Assembly: GCA_902628375.1 (NCBI GenBank)
Contig: CACOMS010000001.1
Location: 45,638 to 109,637 of the forward strand
Direction of reading: 5' to 3'
DNA: 64,000 nucleotides
Origin: an uncultured SAR86 cluster bacterium
GTDB lineage: Bacteria > Pseudomonadota > Gammaproteobacteria > Magnimaribacterales > Magnimaribacteraceae
Position numbers and translations under genes: made by a program. This document shows positions 40,574-49,916 of the stretch, piece by piece; the first letter of the stretch is position 1; each line of letters opens with the position of its first letter. The notes under the pieces were generated by a model. That model had not been told where the DNA came from. It ran no database searches and worked only from the letters and a program-made list of their open reading frames with translations.

Positions 40574-41849
40574 AGAACTAAAACCGGACACCCTATCTTT
40601 ACATGCCGGTCAAAGACCTGACCCTACAACAGGAGCAAGGGCAACCCCTATATATCAATCTTCTTCCTTTGTTTTTGAAAACACAGAGAATGCTGCAGGA
40701 ATTTTTAATGCTGAGAGAGCGGGTCACACTTACTCAAGAATAACAAATCCTACTAATGCTGTATTAGAAGAAAGAATATCAGCCTTAGAAGGAGGAGTAG
40801 GCGCAATCGCAACTTCAAGTGGTCAAGCTGCACTACATTTAGCTATCACTACTATTTTAGATCAAGGTTCTCATATTCTAGCCTCTAAATCTTTATATGG
40901 AGGTAGCCATAACTTACTAGAATATACATTACCAAGATTTGGAATAGAAACTACGTTTATAGATTTCAGGGATGAAAATCTGGTAGAAAAAAACATAAAA
41001 GCAAATACCAGATTACTTTTTGGAGAAACACTAGGAAATCCAGGTTTAGACATTATGGATATACCTTCTATTTCAGAAATAGCTCATAAAAATAAAATAC
41101 CCTTATTAGTCGATTCTACATTTACAACACCACACTTATTAAAACCTTTTGATTTAGGAGCTGATCTAATATTTCATTCTGCAACTAAATTTTTATCTGG
41201 TCATGGAGTAGTTATTGGAGGATTACTTGTTGATAGTGGTAACTTTAATTGGGATGATTCAGGAAAATTTCCACAACTAACAGAAAAATATGAAGGATTT
41301 CATGACATGATTTTTACTGAAGAATTTGGACCATCAGCTTATATAAATAGAGCTAGGAAAGAAGGAGCAAGAGATTTTGGTGCTTGTATGAGTCCACACA
41401 CTGCATTCTTAATTTTACAAGGCATGGAAACATTAAGTTTAAGAATGGATAGGCACGTAAGTTCAGCAAGAAAAATAGTAGAATTTTTAAATACTCATCA
41501 GTCTGTAGATAAAGTTCACTATCCAGAATTAGAATCACATCCAGACCATCTACTAGCAAAAAAATATTTAAATAAAGGCTGTGGAGCTGTATTTACCTTT
41601 GAACTTAAGGGTGGAAAAAAAGAAGGAATCCAATTTATAGAAAATCTAAATATTTTCTCTCATCTAGCTAATGTTGGTGATGCTAAATCATTAGTTATTC
41701 ATCCAGCAAGTACTACACATCATAGAATGGATAAGAAGGCGTTAGAAAGAGCTGGCATTAAAGAAGGTACTATTAGACTCTCGATAGGATTAGAGGATAT
41801 AGAAGATCTAATAGATGATTTAGACATAGCTTTAAATAGAATTAAGTAA
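40560..41849 (+). CDS. O-acetylhomoserine sulfhydrylase-like PLP enzyme (Cys/Met metabolism family)
   Basis: DTLSLHAGQRPDPTTGARATPIYQSSSFVFENTENAAGIFNAERAGHTYSRITNPTNAVLEERISALEGG; HSATKFLSGHG with PLP lysine; LVIHPASTTHHRM. Confidence 0.92.
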   Translation: MKKPKELKPDTLSLHAGQRPDPTTGARATPIYQSSSFVFENTENAAGIFNAERAGHTYSRITNPTNAVLEERISALEGGVGAIATSSGQAALHLAITTILDQGSHILASKSLYGGSHNLLEYTLPRFGIETTFIDFRDENLVEKNIKANTRLLFGETLGNPGLDIMDIPSISEIAHKNKIPLLVDSTFTTPHLLKPFDLGADLIFHSATKFLSGHGVVIGGLLVDSGNFNWDDSGKFPQLTEKYEGFHDMIFTEEFGPSAYINRARKEGARDFGACMSPHTAFLILQGMETLSLRMDRHVSSARKIVEFLNTHQSVDKVHYPELESHPDHLLAKKYLNKGCGAVFTFELKGGKKEGIQFIENLNIFSHLANVGDAKSLVIHPASTTHHRMDKKALERAGIKEGTIRLSIGLEDIEDLIDDLDIALNRIK

Positions 41850-42611
41850 ATGTATACTTTTTCAGGACCTAAAGGCCTTCTTGAAGATAAAAATCCTATA
41901 ATTTTTGTTCACGGAACAGGTATGGATCATACCGTTTGGACTTTGCCTACTAGACATTTTCTTAGAAAAAATAGAGGCGTCCTCTCAATTGACTTACCGG
42001 GACATGGAAAAAGTGAAGGCCCCCTCCTCTCTTCAGTAGAAGATTTTGCAAATTCAATATTAGAATATCTTGATAAGAGAAATATAGAAAACTTTTCACT
42101 AGTTGGACATAGCTTAGGTTCACTTATAGCTTTAGAATTATCTTCTTTGGCATCTAATAGAAACCTGTCTTTAGTGTTAATAGGAACGGCTTTTCCAATG
42201 ATGGTTTCGGATCAACTTTTAGAGTTAGCTAAAGATAACAAAGATGAAGCAATAGATATATTAACTTATTTTGGATACAGCAATAATTCTAGAATAGGTT
42301 TAAATTCCAATCCTGGAATCTGGATGACAGGGTCAACAAAAAAATTAATGTTGAAATCAAAAGAAGACGTCATTTATAACGATTTATTAGCATGTGCAAA
42401 TTATAAAAATGGCATAGAAAGTGCTAAAAATATAAAAGCTAGTACTACCCTTATTTTAGGAGGTGAAGATAAGCTTACTCCCAAAAGATTTACGGAATCA
42501 CTTATAGAAAATTTAGATGCTCCCAATATTAAAACAATAAAATCAAGCGGTCATAGTCTTATGATGGAAAGACCGAATGAAGTATTAGATATTCTTAAGG
42601 AAGTATTATGA
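41850..42611 (+). CDS. Alpha/beta hydrolase
   Basis: IIFVHGTGMDHTVWTLPTRHFL...SLVGHSLGSLIALELSS...GGEDKLTPKR...SSGHSLMMERPNEVLDIL. Confidence 0.85.
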   Translation: MYTFSGPKGLLEDKNPIIFVHGTGMDHTVWTLPTRHFLRKNRGVLSIDLPGHGKSEGPLLSSVEDFANSILEYLDKRNIENFSLVGHSLGSLIALELSSLASNRNLSLVLIGTAFPMMVSDQLLELAKDNKDEAIDILTYFGYSNNSRIGLNSNPGIWMTGSTKKLMLKSKEDVIYNDLLACANYKNGIESAKNIKASTTLILGGEDKLTPKRFTESLIENLDAPNIKTIKSSGHSLMMERPNEVLDILKEVL

Positions 42612-43513
42612 AAAATATCATATTAGGAGATGGTGCTATGGGAACTGAACTTCGAGCTAGAGGTGTAGAGGTTCCTTCGCATACAGAATCAATATGGTCA
42701 GCTTTAGCTTTAAAGAATAATTCTCAAGAAATTATTGAAGTTCATAAAGATTATATAGATGCAGGAAGTGACTACATTACTATCAATAATTATGCTGTAA
42801 CTAAACCCTTGTTAGCTAGAAAAAATCTTGAGAACGAATTTAAAGATTTAACAGGAAAGGCTATAGATTTAGCTAAAGAAGCAATTTTATCTAAAGGTTC
42901 TAATACTAAAATCGCAGCTTCATTTCCTCCTCTAGAAACTAGCTATAGACCTGACCTTGTGCCTTCAAAAAAAATCTTACAAAATTATTATGCAGAATTT
43001 GCAGAAACTCTAACTGGAAAAGTAGATTTTATTATCTGCGAAACGATGACCACAGCAGAAGAAGGAAGAATAGCTTTAGAAATGGCTAAGAGAACCAATT
43101 TACCCGTTTGGCTTGGATGGACACTAATGGGAAATAGATTAAATAAGCTTCCAAGTGGTGAGAATTTATTAGATGCAACTAAATATTGTTTAGACTTAAG
43201 TCCAGATGCTGTGCTTTTAAATTGCTGTGGAATTAATTTAATAACAGAAGGATTAAAAGAATTACAAAAATTACAATTAGAAATACCTGTAGGAGGATTT
43301 GCTAATAACGAAAGAATTAATAAATTTTCGGATACAGATTCTATCGTTACAAATGCTGAAGAAATTCACTATATGAATTCTTCAGAAGTAAACGAATTAG
43401 AGTATTTAGAAGAAGTAAAGAAGTGGATAGAGCAAGGGGCAACTATAGTGGCTGGCTGTTGCCGTACCAGACCTTCACACATTAAAGTTATTAAAGATGC
43501 AATAAATAGTTAG
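42608..43513 (+). CDS. Homocysteine S-methyltransferase family protein
   Basis: ILGDGAMGTELRARGVE, LLNCCGINLI and VAGCCRTRPSHIKVI zinc-ligand cysteine motifs. Confidence 0.9.
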   Translation: MKNIILGDGAMGTELRARGVEVPSHTESIWSALALKNNSQEIIEVHKDYIDAGSDYITINNYAVTKPLLARKNLENEFKDLTGKAIDLAKEAILSKGSNTKIAASFPPLETSYRPDLVPSKKILQNYYAEFAETLTGKVDFIICETMTTAEEGRIALEMAKRTNLPVWLGWTLMGNRLNKLPSGENLLDATKYCLDLSPDAVLLNCCGINLITEGLKELQKLQLEIPVGGFANNERINKFSDTDSIVTNAEEIHYMNSSEVNELEYLEEVKKWIEQGATIVAGCCRTRPSHIKVIKDAINS

Positions 43514-43833
43514 CTTTCAGGTATCTCTACTTGATTGATTGCTTTTTGAAGATCTCCGGAATCAAACATTTCATTCATTATGTCACTTCCCCCTATTAAC
43601 TCTCCATTAATAAATAATTGAGGAAAAGTGGGCCAATCTGATACTGAAGGTAAAGTAGTTCTAATTTCGGGATTAGTCAGAATATCAACAAACGAGAAAG
43701 GTTTACCGCAAGATATTAATAGTTGTGATGCTCTAGAAGAAAATCCACATTGTGGAGAATCCGGAGAACCTTTCATGTATAGCAATATCGGGTTAGCTTC
43801 AATTTGTTCTTTTATTTCATTTTCTATACTCAT
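43510..43833 (-). CDS. grxD: Monothiol glutaredoxin (Grx4/GrxD)
   Basis: NPILLYMKGSPDSPQCGFSSRASQLL (CGFS), DWPTFPQLFINGELIGGSDIMNEMFDSGDL. Confidence 0.93.
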   Translation of the reverse strand: MSIENEIKEQIEANPILLYMKGSPDSPQCGFSSRASQLLISCGKPFSFVDILTNPEIRTTLPSVSDWPTFPQLFINGELIGGSDIMNEMFDSGDLQKAINQVEIPES

Positions 43834-43846
43834 ATTATTATTTTAA

Positions 43847-44590
43847 CTAATTACATAAATCTTTGTACATCTCTACAGTTGTTTTTAAACCATAAATCAA
43901 AGAATCTGAAATTAATGCATGACCGATAGAAACTTCATCAATTGGCCCTAATGATAATAGCAAAGCTAGATTTTTAAGATTTAAGTCATGACCGGCATTA
44001 ACCTCTAATCCAATAGAACGAGCATGTTTTATAGCTTTGGAATATTTCTCTACTATTAAACTTTCTTGATCTCCACTTATTGATTCAGCAAAAGGGCCTG
44101 TGTACAACTCAATTCTATCTGCTCCTATGTCTTGAGCTCTTGTAATTTGTTCTACATCAGGATCAATAAACAGGCTTACCCTTATAGATTCACTTTTTAA
44201 TTTATTAATAATTTCTTTCAAGCTTTGTACATCAGCTTTTAAGTCCCAACCATGATCAGAAGTTAGTTGGTCTGCATTATCTGGTACTAAAGTACATTGA
44301 TCAGGCTTGTTATCATTAACTATATTTAAAAAACCAGGATAATCTCCCTCTAAATTAACACTAGGATTTCCTTCTATATTAAATTCAACTCCTACTGATG
44401 AGGTGTATTCTTTTAGTACTCTTACATCGTCAGGGCGTATATGTCTCATATCACTTCTAGGATGAACGGTAATACCATCAGCTCCTGAATTAACGCAGAT
44501 TTCAGCCATTTCAACCAAATTAGGTAATACTCCATCTCTGGCATTTCTTAGCCAAGCTATCTTATTTAAATTAACGCTTAATTTAGTCAC
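43847..44590 (-). CDS. pdxJ: Pyridoxine 5'-phosphate synthase
   Basis: LSVNLNKIAWLRNARDGVLPNLVEMAEICVNSGADGITVHPRSDMRHIRPDDV, CTLVPDN, VNAGHDLNLKNL, EVSIGHALI. Confidence 0.95.
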   Translation of the reverse strand: MTKLSVNLNKIAWLRNARDGVLPNLVEMAEICVNSGADGITVHPRSDMRHIRPDDVRVLKEYTSSVGVEFNIEGNPSVNLEGDYPGFLNIVNDNKPDQCTLVPDNADQLTSDHGWDLKADVQSLKEIINKLKSESIRVSLFIDPDVEQITRAQDIGADRIELYTGPFAESISGDQESLIVEKYSKAIKHARSIGLEVNAGHDLNLKNLALLLSLGPIDEVSIGHALISDSLIYGLKTTVEMYKDLCN

Positions 44591-45617
44591 TAACTTTTAA
44601 ACTTATTTTTCCTACAGTTCTTGCAGTTTCTACTTTTAAATGAGCTTTTACTATGCTCTCTATAGGGTAAGTAGAATCAAGAACAGGTTTTATTATACCC
44701 GCTTCGACTAATCTTCTTATTTCTTCTAAGCCGCTCAAGCTGGGACGATATAAAGACCAATGAATATTTATAGGGCTGTATTTTCTTTTTATGGCATTTC
44801 TTTTTAGCAAAGCCTTAGGAACCCCAGTTAATATTCCATTAGAATCAATCTCTCTCATGAAAGGATGATTAAGAGTTATATATTGAGAATTTATATGAGG
44901 TTTAAGTGTATTTATAGTTTTATGAACTTCTTCCTCACCTGCAATATCTCCTAGACAATCATAAACAATATCAAATTCTTTAATGATTTCTGAAAAGTCT
45001 TCAGAGGCATAATCTATTGTTAAATCCGAACCTAGGTTTGATAGAAGATCTATATTCTTTTTACTAGAAGTAGTAGCAATAAATGCCTGCCAATGTTTAA
45101 AGAGTTGAACGGCAATTGTTCCTACACCTCCAGAAGCAGCTTTAACTAGGATCTTCTTTTCTCTAATGTCTTGTGGCCTTAATCCTGCCCACCTAATAAC
45201 TGCTGCCCAAGTTGTTAAAGCCGCATAAGGTATAGTAGCTGCAGACTCAAAATCAATATTTGTCGGCATAAAGTCAATTTCTTCTGATACAAAATTAACA
45301 TATTCTGCATAAGTACCTCTTAATGGAGAAGATGTACAACCCCATACTTTATCTCCTTCTTTAAATTTTGTTACCTTAGAGCCTGTTTTGATAACTATTC
45401 CTGAAAAGTCTGATCCTATAACCCAAGGGAATAATAGTTTTCTTTGTTTTTCAAATATTCTTCTTCCATACCCCTCTCTTTTCATAATATCTATTGGATT
45501 AATAGAAGAGTATTTAACTTGCACTAAGACTTCATTAGATTTTGTTTCTGGAATAGGTATATCTTCTATGTTTAGTACAGAACTATTTCCATACGAATTA
45601 ATGGTTACAGCTTTCAC
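44583..45617 (-). CDS. NADPH:quinone oxidoreductase / MDR zinc-independent alcohol dehydrogenase
   Basis: YSSINPIDIMKREGYG, VIGSDFSGIVIKTGSKVTKFKEGDKVWG, KILVKAASGGVGTIAVQLFKHW. Confidence 0.85.
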   Translation of the reverse strand: MKAVTINSYGNSSVLNIEDIPIPETKSNEVLVQVKYSSINPIDIMKREGYGRRIFEKQRKLLFPWVIGSDFSGIVIKTGSKVTKFKEGDKVWGCTSSPLRGTYAEYVNFVSEEIDFMPTNIDFESAATIPYAALTTWAAVIRWAGLRPQDIREKKILVKAASGGVGTIAVQLFKHWQAFIATTSSKKNIDLLSNLGSDLTIDYASEDFSEIIKEFDIVYDCLGDIAGEEEVHKTINTLKPHINSQYITLNHPFMREIDSNGILTGVPKALLKRNAIKRKYSPINIHWSLYRPSLSGLEEIRRLVEAGIIKPVLDSTYPIESIVKAHLKVETARTVGKISLKVSD

Positions 45618-46813
45618 TATTTAAGTTTGTAAACTATATCAGCCACATCAGTCGCTGTTTTCCATGCTGTAATGCCAGGATGCATTTGATTCATGGTAAA
45701 TCCTAAAGCTATGCGATTATCAGGATCTGAGAACCCCAATGATCCTCCAGCTCCTCCGTGACCGAAAGAACCTTTTCCAGGTCCCATATTAATTTGTTTA
45801 GTGCCCAGCATAAAACCAAGTCCAAAACGGCTATATATTCCAGGAAGAACGAGATCTTTACCTTCAACTTGAGTTTCTCTGGCTGCTTCTATAGTTTCTG
45901 GATTTAATACATGCACTCCATCTCTATTACCTCCATTGGCTAAAATTCCATAAAGAGTAGAAATAGCTCTGGCTGTTCCGTGTCCATTAGCAGCCGGAAT
46001 TTCAGCAGTTCTCCATTCACTAGTATTAGCTTCAAATTTATTATTTTCAGAAGCCATAGGTGGATTATTAAAGGCAGCCCCAACAGGCTTACTTGTGTCA
46101 GTAAAATCTACTAGAAATTTAAATGGACCTGGTAATAAGGCTCGAGGTAATTTTGCTAATAAGGGCATTATAGGACTTGGTTTAGATGGATTGATATCTG
46201 TAACTCTATGAAATTCTTTTTCAGGAAGACCTATCCAAAAGTCTAAATCTAATGGCTCAGCAATTTCTTCTCTAAAGTAGTTACCAATAGTCCTACCATC
46301 TATCCTTCTTAATACCTCTCCTACCAAGTGTCCATAAGTAATGGCATGATATCCATGTGCACTACCCGGATCCCAAAATGGCTTTTGCTTTGCTAATTCT
46401 GAACATATTAATTCCCAATTAGTAAAAGATCCTGGTTCTAAAGGCTCCCTAACTCCGCAAAGTCCAGATCTGTGACAAAGTAAATATCTCACGGGTATCT
46501 TTTCTTTGCCATTTTGAGAAAATTCTGGCCAATATTCTGAAACAGGTGTATCAAGGTCTAACAATCCTTTTTCAACCAACTGGAGTAGACAGATTGCTGC
46601 CATGCCTTTAGTTGTTGAGAATACATTAACTAGCGTATCTTCTTCCCATAAAGAATTTTTCTCTAGGTCCGTATGGCCACCCCATAGATCTATAACCTTT
46701 TCACCTTCAATTTCCATACTTATAGATGCTCCTAATTCAAAACCTGAAGTTAAGCTTTTTTCAAAAGCATCTTGGGCTTCTATAAATTTTTCATCACAAA
46801 ATCCTTGTACCAT
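45617..46813 (-). CDS. Serine hydrolase, beta-lactamase class C / EstB-like
   Basis: NVFSTTKGMAAICLLQL (SxxK), HGYHAITYGHLVGEVLRR (YxN-like region), GKGSFGHGGAGGSLGFSDP. Confidence 0.88.
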   Translation of the reverse strand: MVQGFCDEKFIEAQDAFEKSLTSGFELGASISMEIEGEKVIDLWGGHTDLEKNSLWEEDTLVNVFSTTKGMAAICLLQLVEKGLLDLDTPVSEYWPEFSQNGKEKIPVRYLLCHRSGLCGVREPLEPGSFTNWELICSELAKQKPFWDPGSAHGYHAITYGHLVGEVLRRIDGRTIGNYFREEIAEPLDLDFWIGLPEKEFHRVTDINPSKPSPIMPLLAKLPRALLPGPFKFLVDFTDTSKPVGAAFNNPPMASENNKFEANTSEWRTAEIPAANGHGTARAISTLYGILANGGNRDGVHVLNPETIEAARETQVEGKDLVLPGIYSRFGLGFMLGTKQINMGPGKGSFGHGGAGGSLGFSDPDNRIALGFTMNQMHPGITAWKTATDVADIVYKLK

Positions 46814-46822
46814 AAAAACCTC

Positions 46823-47689
46823 CTAATTAACTTTTTTGGGCAATATAAGCAACTGATTGGTCCTATCCATGTAACTTTTATATCCTTCTCTTTTTAACAA
46901 ACTTCTTTCGTCCATCATAGAACAAGTTTTTAGAGAGAACATAAGGTTCATCGCTAATGGACAAACAAACAAATACCAATAATTTAAATCTAAAGATAGA
47001 GTCATAAAGTATATACCCCACCAGAAAAGAATTTCACCTAAATAGTTAGGATGTCTGGAATATTTCCATAGACCTGTTTCTATAAATTTTCCTGCATTTT
47101 CTGAGGATTGCTTAAATTTCCAAAGTTGATTATCTGATATTAGTTCTAAAATAACTGCCATGAACGTTAAAAGACTAAAAATATAAGTCCATATATTTAC
47201 CTCATTAGTATCAACGGATAAAGCAAAGTAAATTGGCAATAGAGATAAATTAACTTGTAAAGTTGGATATATATGAATCCCGAAGAGATCTACTAATCTT
47301 GAGAATCTAAGTGACTTTAAATCTATATATCTAAAGTCTTCATCTAAAAGGCCTTCCCATCTTCTTATCCAATTAAAGGTTAATCTTAAGGCCCAAAATA
47401 AGATTGGAATTAGAAAAAGGTAAATTTTTTCAGCATTAATTATCTCAGATTCAGGATATATACTTATATACAAAGCTATTGGTATTGGAGCAACTGACCA
47501 AAAAGGATCATAAAAACTAGAATTTTTGTAGATGGAGCTAGCAACAAACACAACTAAAGTAGCAGTTAAATGTCCTAATAAGATCATAAACCATTGATTT
47601 AATTGTAAAAAATTAATACATACTAATACTGCACATCCAAATGCCAGCAGGTAAACTAGTAAACAGATTAATAAAGCTTTTAATTTCAT
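46823..47689 (-). CDS. DUF1295 / steroid 5-alpha-reductase-like membrane protein
   Basis: FYDPFWSVAPI, RLTFNWIRRWEGLLDEDFRY, FIETGLWKYSRHPNYLGEILFWWGIYF. Confidence 0.88.
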   Translation of the reverse strand: MKLKALLICLLVYLLAFGCAVLVCINFLQLNQWFMILLGHLTATLVVFVASSIYKNSSFYDPFWSVAPIPIALYISIYPESEIINAEKIYLFLIPILFWALRLTFNWIRRWEGLLDEDFRYIDLKSLRFSRLVDLFGIHIYPTLQVNLSLLPIYFALSVDTNEVNIWTYIFSLLTFMAVILELISDNQLWKFKQSSENAGKFIETGLWKYSRHPNYLGEILFWWGIYFMTLSLDLNYWYLFVCPLAMNLMFSLKTCSMMDERSLLKREGYKSYMDRTNQLLILPKKVN

Positions 47690-48481
47690 TTATTTACTAG
47701 CTACGGAACCTCCATCACAAGCAATTGTTTGACCTACAACATACTCACTAGCTCTAGAGCAAAGAAAAATAGCTAATCCTGCAATATCTTTCATATCTCC
47801 TACTCTTCCACTAGGATTCGCTTTACCTACTTCAGACCAATCTACTTCTGTTTCTCCTCCAAAACCTACACCTGTACTTAACATCCATGTTGGAAAAGGC
47901 CCAGGAGCAATAGCATTCACTATTATATTTTCAGAAATTAGATTTGCAGCTAGCACTCTAGTTAGGTGATGAACGGCAGCTTTAGAAGGTCCATAAGCAA
48001 AATTTTCGAAAGATCCTGATGTTAATCCGTCTATGGATCCTATATTAACCACACGAGCAGGAGTTTCTTTTGCTGCGCTTCTGAGCATTGGGAGTAATTT
48101 TTGAGTTAAAAAGAAAATACCCTTTACATTAGTATCCATAACTTTATCCCAACCATTTTCAGGATATTCGTCAATAGGTGCTCCCCAAGCAGCTCCAGCA
48201 TTATTTATGAGGAAATCTAACTTAGATTCTTTCTGAGATATGTCATTTACTAATTTATCAATGCCCTCTATGTTTGATAAATCAGATGGCATGGATATGC
48301 ATGTTCCTCCGTATTCAGTCGATAGACGTTCTGCAGTTTGATCACAAACTTCTTTTTTTCTAGAGCTTATATAGACTTTAGCACCGGAGGCTAAGAATCC
48401 CGCAGCAATCATTTCACCAATACCTCTAGACCCACCTGTAACTAAGGCCACTTTTCCTTCAATAGAAAATAAATCTTTCAT
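47690..48481 (-). CDS. SDR family oxidoreductase
   Basis: KVALVTGGSRGIGEMIA, FLINNAGAAWGAPIDEYPENGWDKVMDTNVKG, YGPSKAAVHHLTR. Confidence 0.9.
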   Translation of the reverse strand: MKDLFSIEGKVALVTGGSRGIGEMIAAGFLASGAKVYISSRKKEVCDQTAERLSTEYGGTCISMPSDLSNIEGIDKLVNDISQKESKLDFLINNAGAAWGAPIDEYPENGWDKVMDTNVKGIFFLTQKLLPMLRSAAKETPARVVNIGSIDGLTSGSFENFAYGPSKAAVHHLTRVLAANLISENIIVNAIAPGPFPTWMLSTGVGFGGETEVDWSEVGKANPSGRVGDMKDIAGLAIFLCSRASEYVVGQTIACDGGSVASK

Positions 48482-48524
48482 ATAACTTCCTTTAAAAATT
48501 TAACAAAACCCATATATAGATAGT

Positions 48525-48932
48525 ATGGCAGAAATATTTTCTAGTTCTAAGGGTTTTTTAGAGCAACTTATTCATAAATTAGAAGTTGATAAAAATCATG
48601 AGATCTCACATATCAGCCTTGTTATTCAAACTCTTAATGGAAGTGCATTAGAGAAAAATGATCTATCTAATGAATCAGTGAATATCATTAATAAGTTGTC
48701 TTCTGTTATTCCTAAATATAATTGTAAATTAGTAAATGAAGAGGATTTATTTAGTTTAGAAAACCACAGAAAATATATTCTTATCTTTTCTAAAATCTTA
48801 ATTAAACAAACAGAAAAAGATTCATTTAACTCAATAGAGAAAAATAAGATTAAAGACTTAAAAGAAAATACTCCTTTATTTACACTTGTACTGGATAAGG
48901 AAGTTGTTAATTTTCTAGAACTTAAAGAATAG
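48525..48932 (+). CDS. Hypothetical protein, 135 aa, family not recognised
   Basis: Uninterrupted ATG ORF alone on + between two divergently/convergently placed - genes; charged, Lys/Glu/Leu/Ile-rich, no familiar motif. Confidence 0.55.
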   Translation: MAEIFSSSKGFLEQLIHKLEVDKNHEISHISLVIQTLNGSALEKNDLSNESVNIINKLSSVIPKYNCKLVNEEDLFSLENHRKYILIFSKILIKQTEKDSFNSIEKNKIKDLKENTPLFTLVLDKEVVNFLELKE

Positions 48933-49716
48933 GCTTCTTGAATAACAAAGTCATTCTGTCTGACTCGCCTATATTTTTATATTTATCTCTATCTACATCT
49001 TTCAATCTATAACTTGGAGGTAAGGTCCAAACTCCCCTTGGATGGTTAGTAGAATCCTTTGGATTAGCATTTATCTCAGATTTTCCTACTAAAACAAATC
49101 CAGCGCTTTTGGCTAACTGAATTGCTAATTCTTCTGTTACATAACCTGATTTAATCATTTGCTCTAAACTAGTGCCTTTCTTTGCTCTATGTTCAACAAC
49201 TCCAAAGATTCCACCTGGTTTTAAAGAATTAAAAGACTGCTTAAAAATCTTTTCTATGTCCCCTCTTAGCCAATTATGTAAATTTCTAAATGTTAAGACA
49301 GCATCAACTGTATTATTTTCAGATAGCTGTGAACCTAGATTAACTATTTTTACTTTTGAATAAATTTCATCTGACTTCATCTTTTTTTCAAAATTTCCTC
49401 TAGATCTTTTGTAATAGTTTCCCAATGAGGGGTCATGATGTGCAGCTATTAGACTTCCAGGTTCTTTAATATAAATAGCTAATATTTCCGTATACCATCC
49501 TCCTCCAGGAGAAAGCTCTACAACCTTCATATCAGATTTAATTCCAAAGAAAGATAAGGTTTCTTTAGGATTTCTAAATTGGTCCCTTTCTGTATATGCT
49601 GGCGTTCGAGTTTCACTATTTACTGCATCTTCTAAAGATAATGAACTGCCTTGTTCAGCAATTAGTAAATTAGCCAATAACAGTAAACCTATAAGCTTAT
49701 AAGAGACTTTAAACAT
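48922..49716 (-). CDS. Secreted class I SAM-dependent methyltransferase-like protein
   Basis: Signal-peptide-like N-terminus (LIGLLLLANLLIAEQG); VVELSPGGGWYTEILAIY; LTFRNLHNWLR; LKPGGIFGVVEHRAKKG. Confidence 0.8.
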   Translation of the reverse strand: MFKVSYKLIGLLLLANLLIAEQGSSLSLEDAVNSETRTPAYTERDQFRNPKETLSFFGIKSDMKVVELSPGGGWYTEILAIYIKEPGSLIAAHHDPSLGNYYKRSRGNFEKKMKSDEIYSKVKIVNLGSQLSENNTVDAVLTFRNLHNWLRGDIEKIFKQSFNSLKPGGIFGVVEHRAKKGTSLEQMIKSGYVTEELAIQLAKSAGFVLVGKSEINANPKDSTNHPRGVWTLPPSYRLKDVDRDKYKNIGESDRMTLLFKKPIL

Positions 49717-49725
49717 TTTTTTATT

Positions 49726-49914
49726 TTATCCGTGAGCCAAATGAAGGGCAACCACAAAGATTATGCCCGTAGCTAAAACACCTATAACACTTAATATGAA
49801 ATTTTTAATGAATTCTCTTAAACCAATCTCAGTGTTTATTTGATATAGATACCAATTAAGCAGGAAAGTTAGAGCTCCAATTAGAAAGATTATAGATGTT
49901 GAATTAGATTCCAT
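49726..49914 (-). CDS. Small membrane protein with two predicted hydrophobic helices, 62 aa
   Basis: SIIFLIGALTFLLNWYLYQI and NFILSVIGVLATGIIFVVALHL; packed 2 nt after the VWA gene on the same strand. Confidence 0.65.
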   Translation of the reverse strand: MESNSTSIIFLIGALTFLLNWYLYQINTEIGLREFIKNFILSVIGVLATGIIFVVALHLAHG

Positions 49915-49916
49915 GG

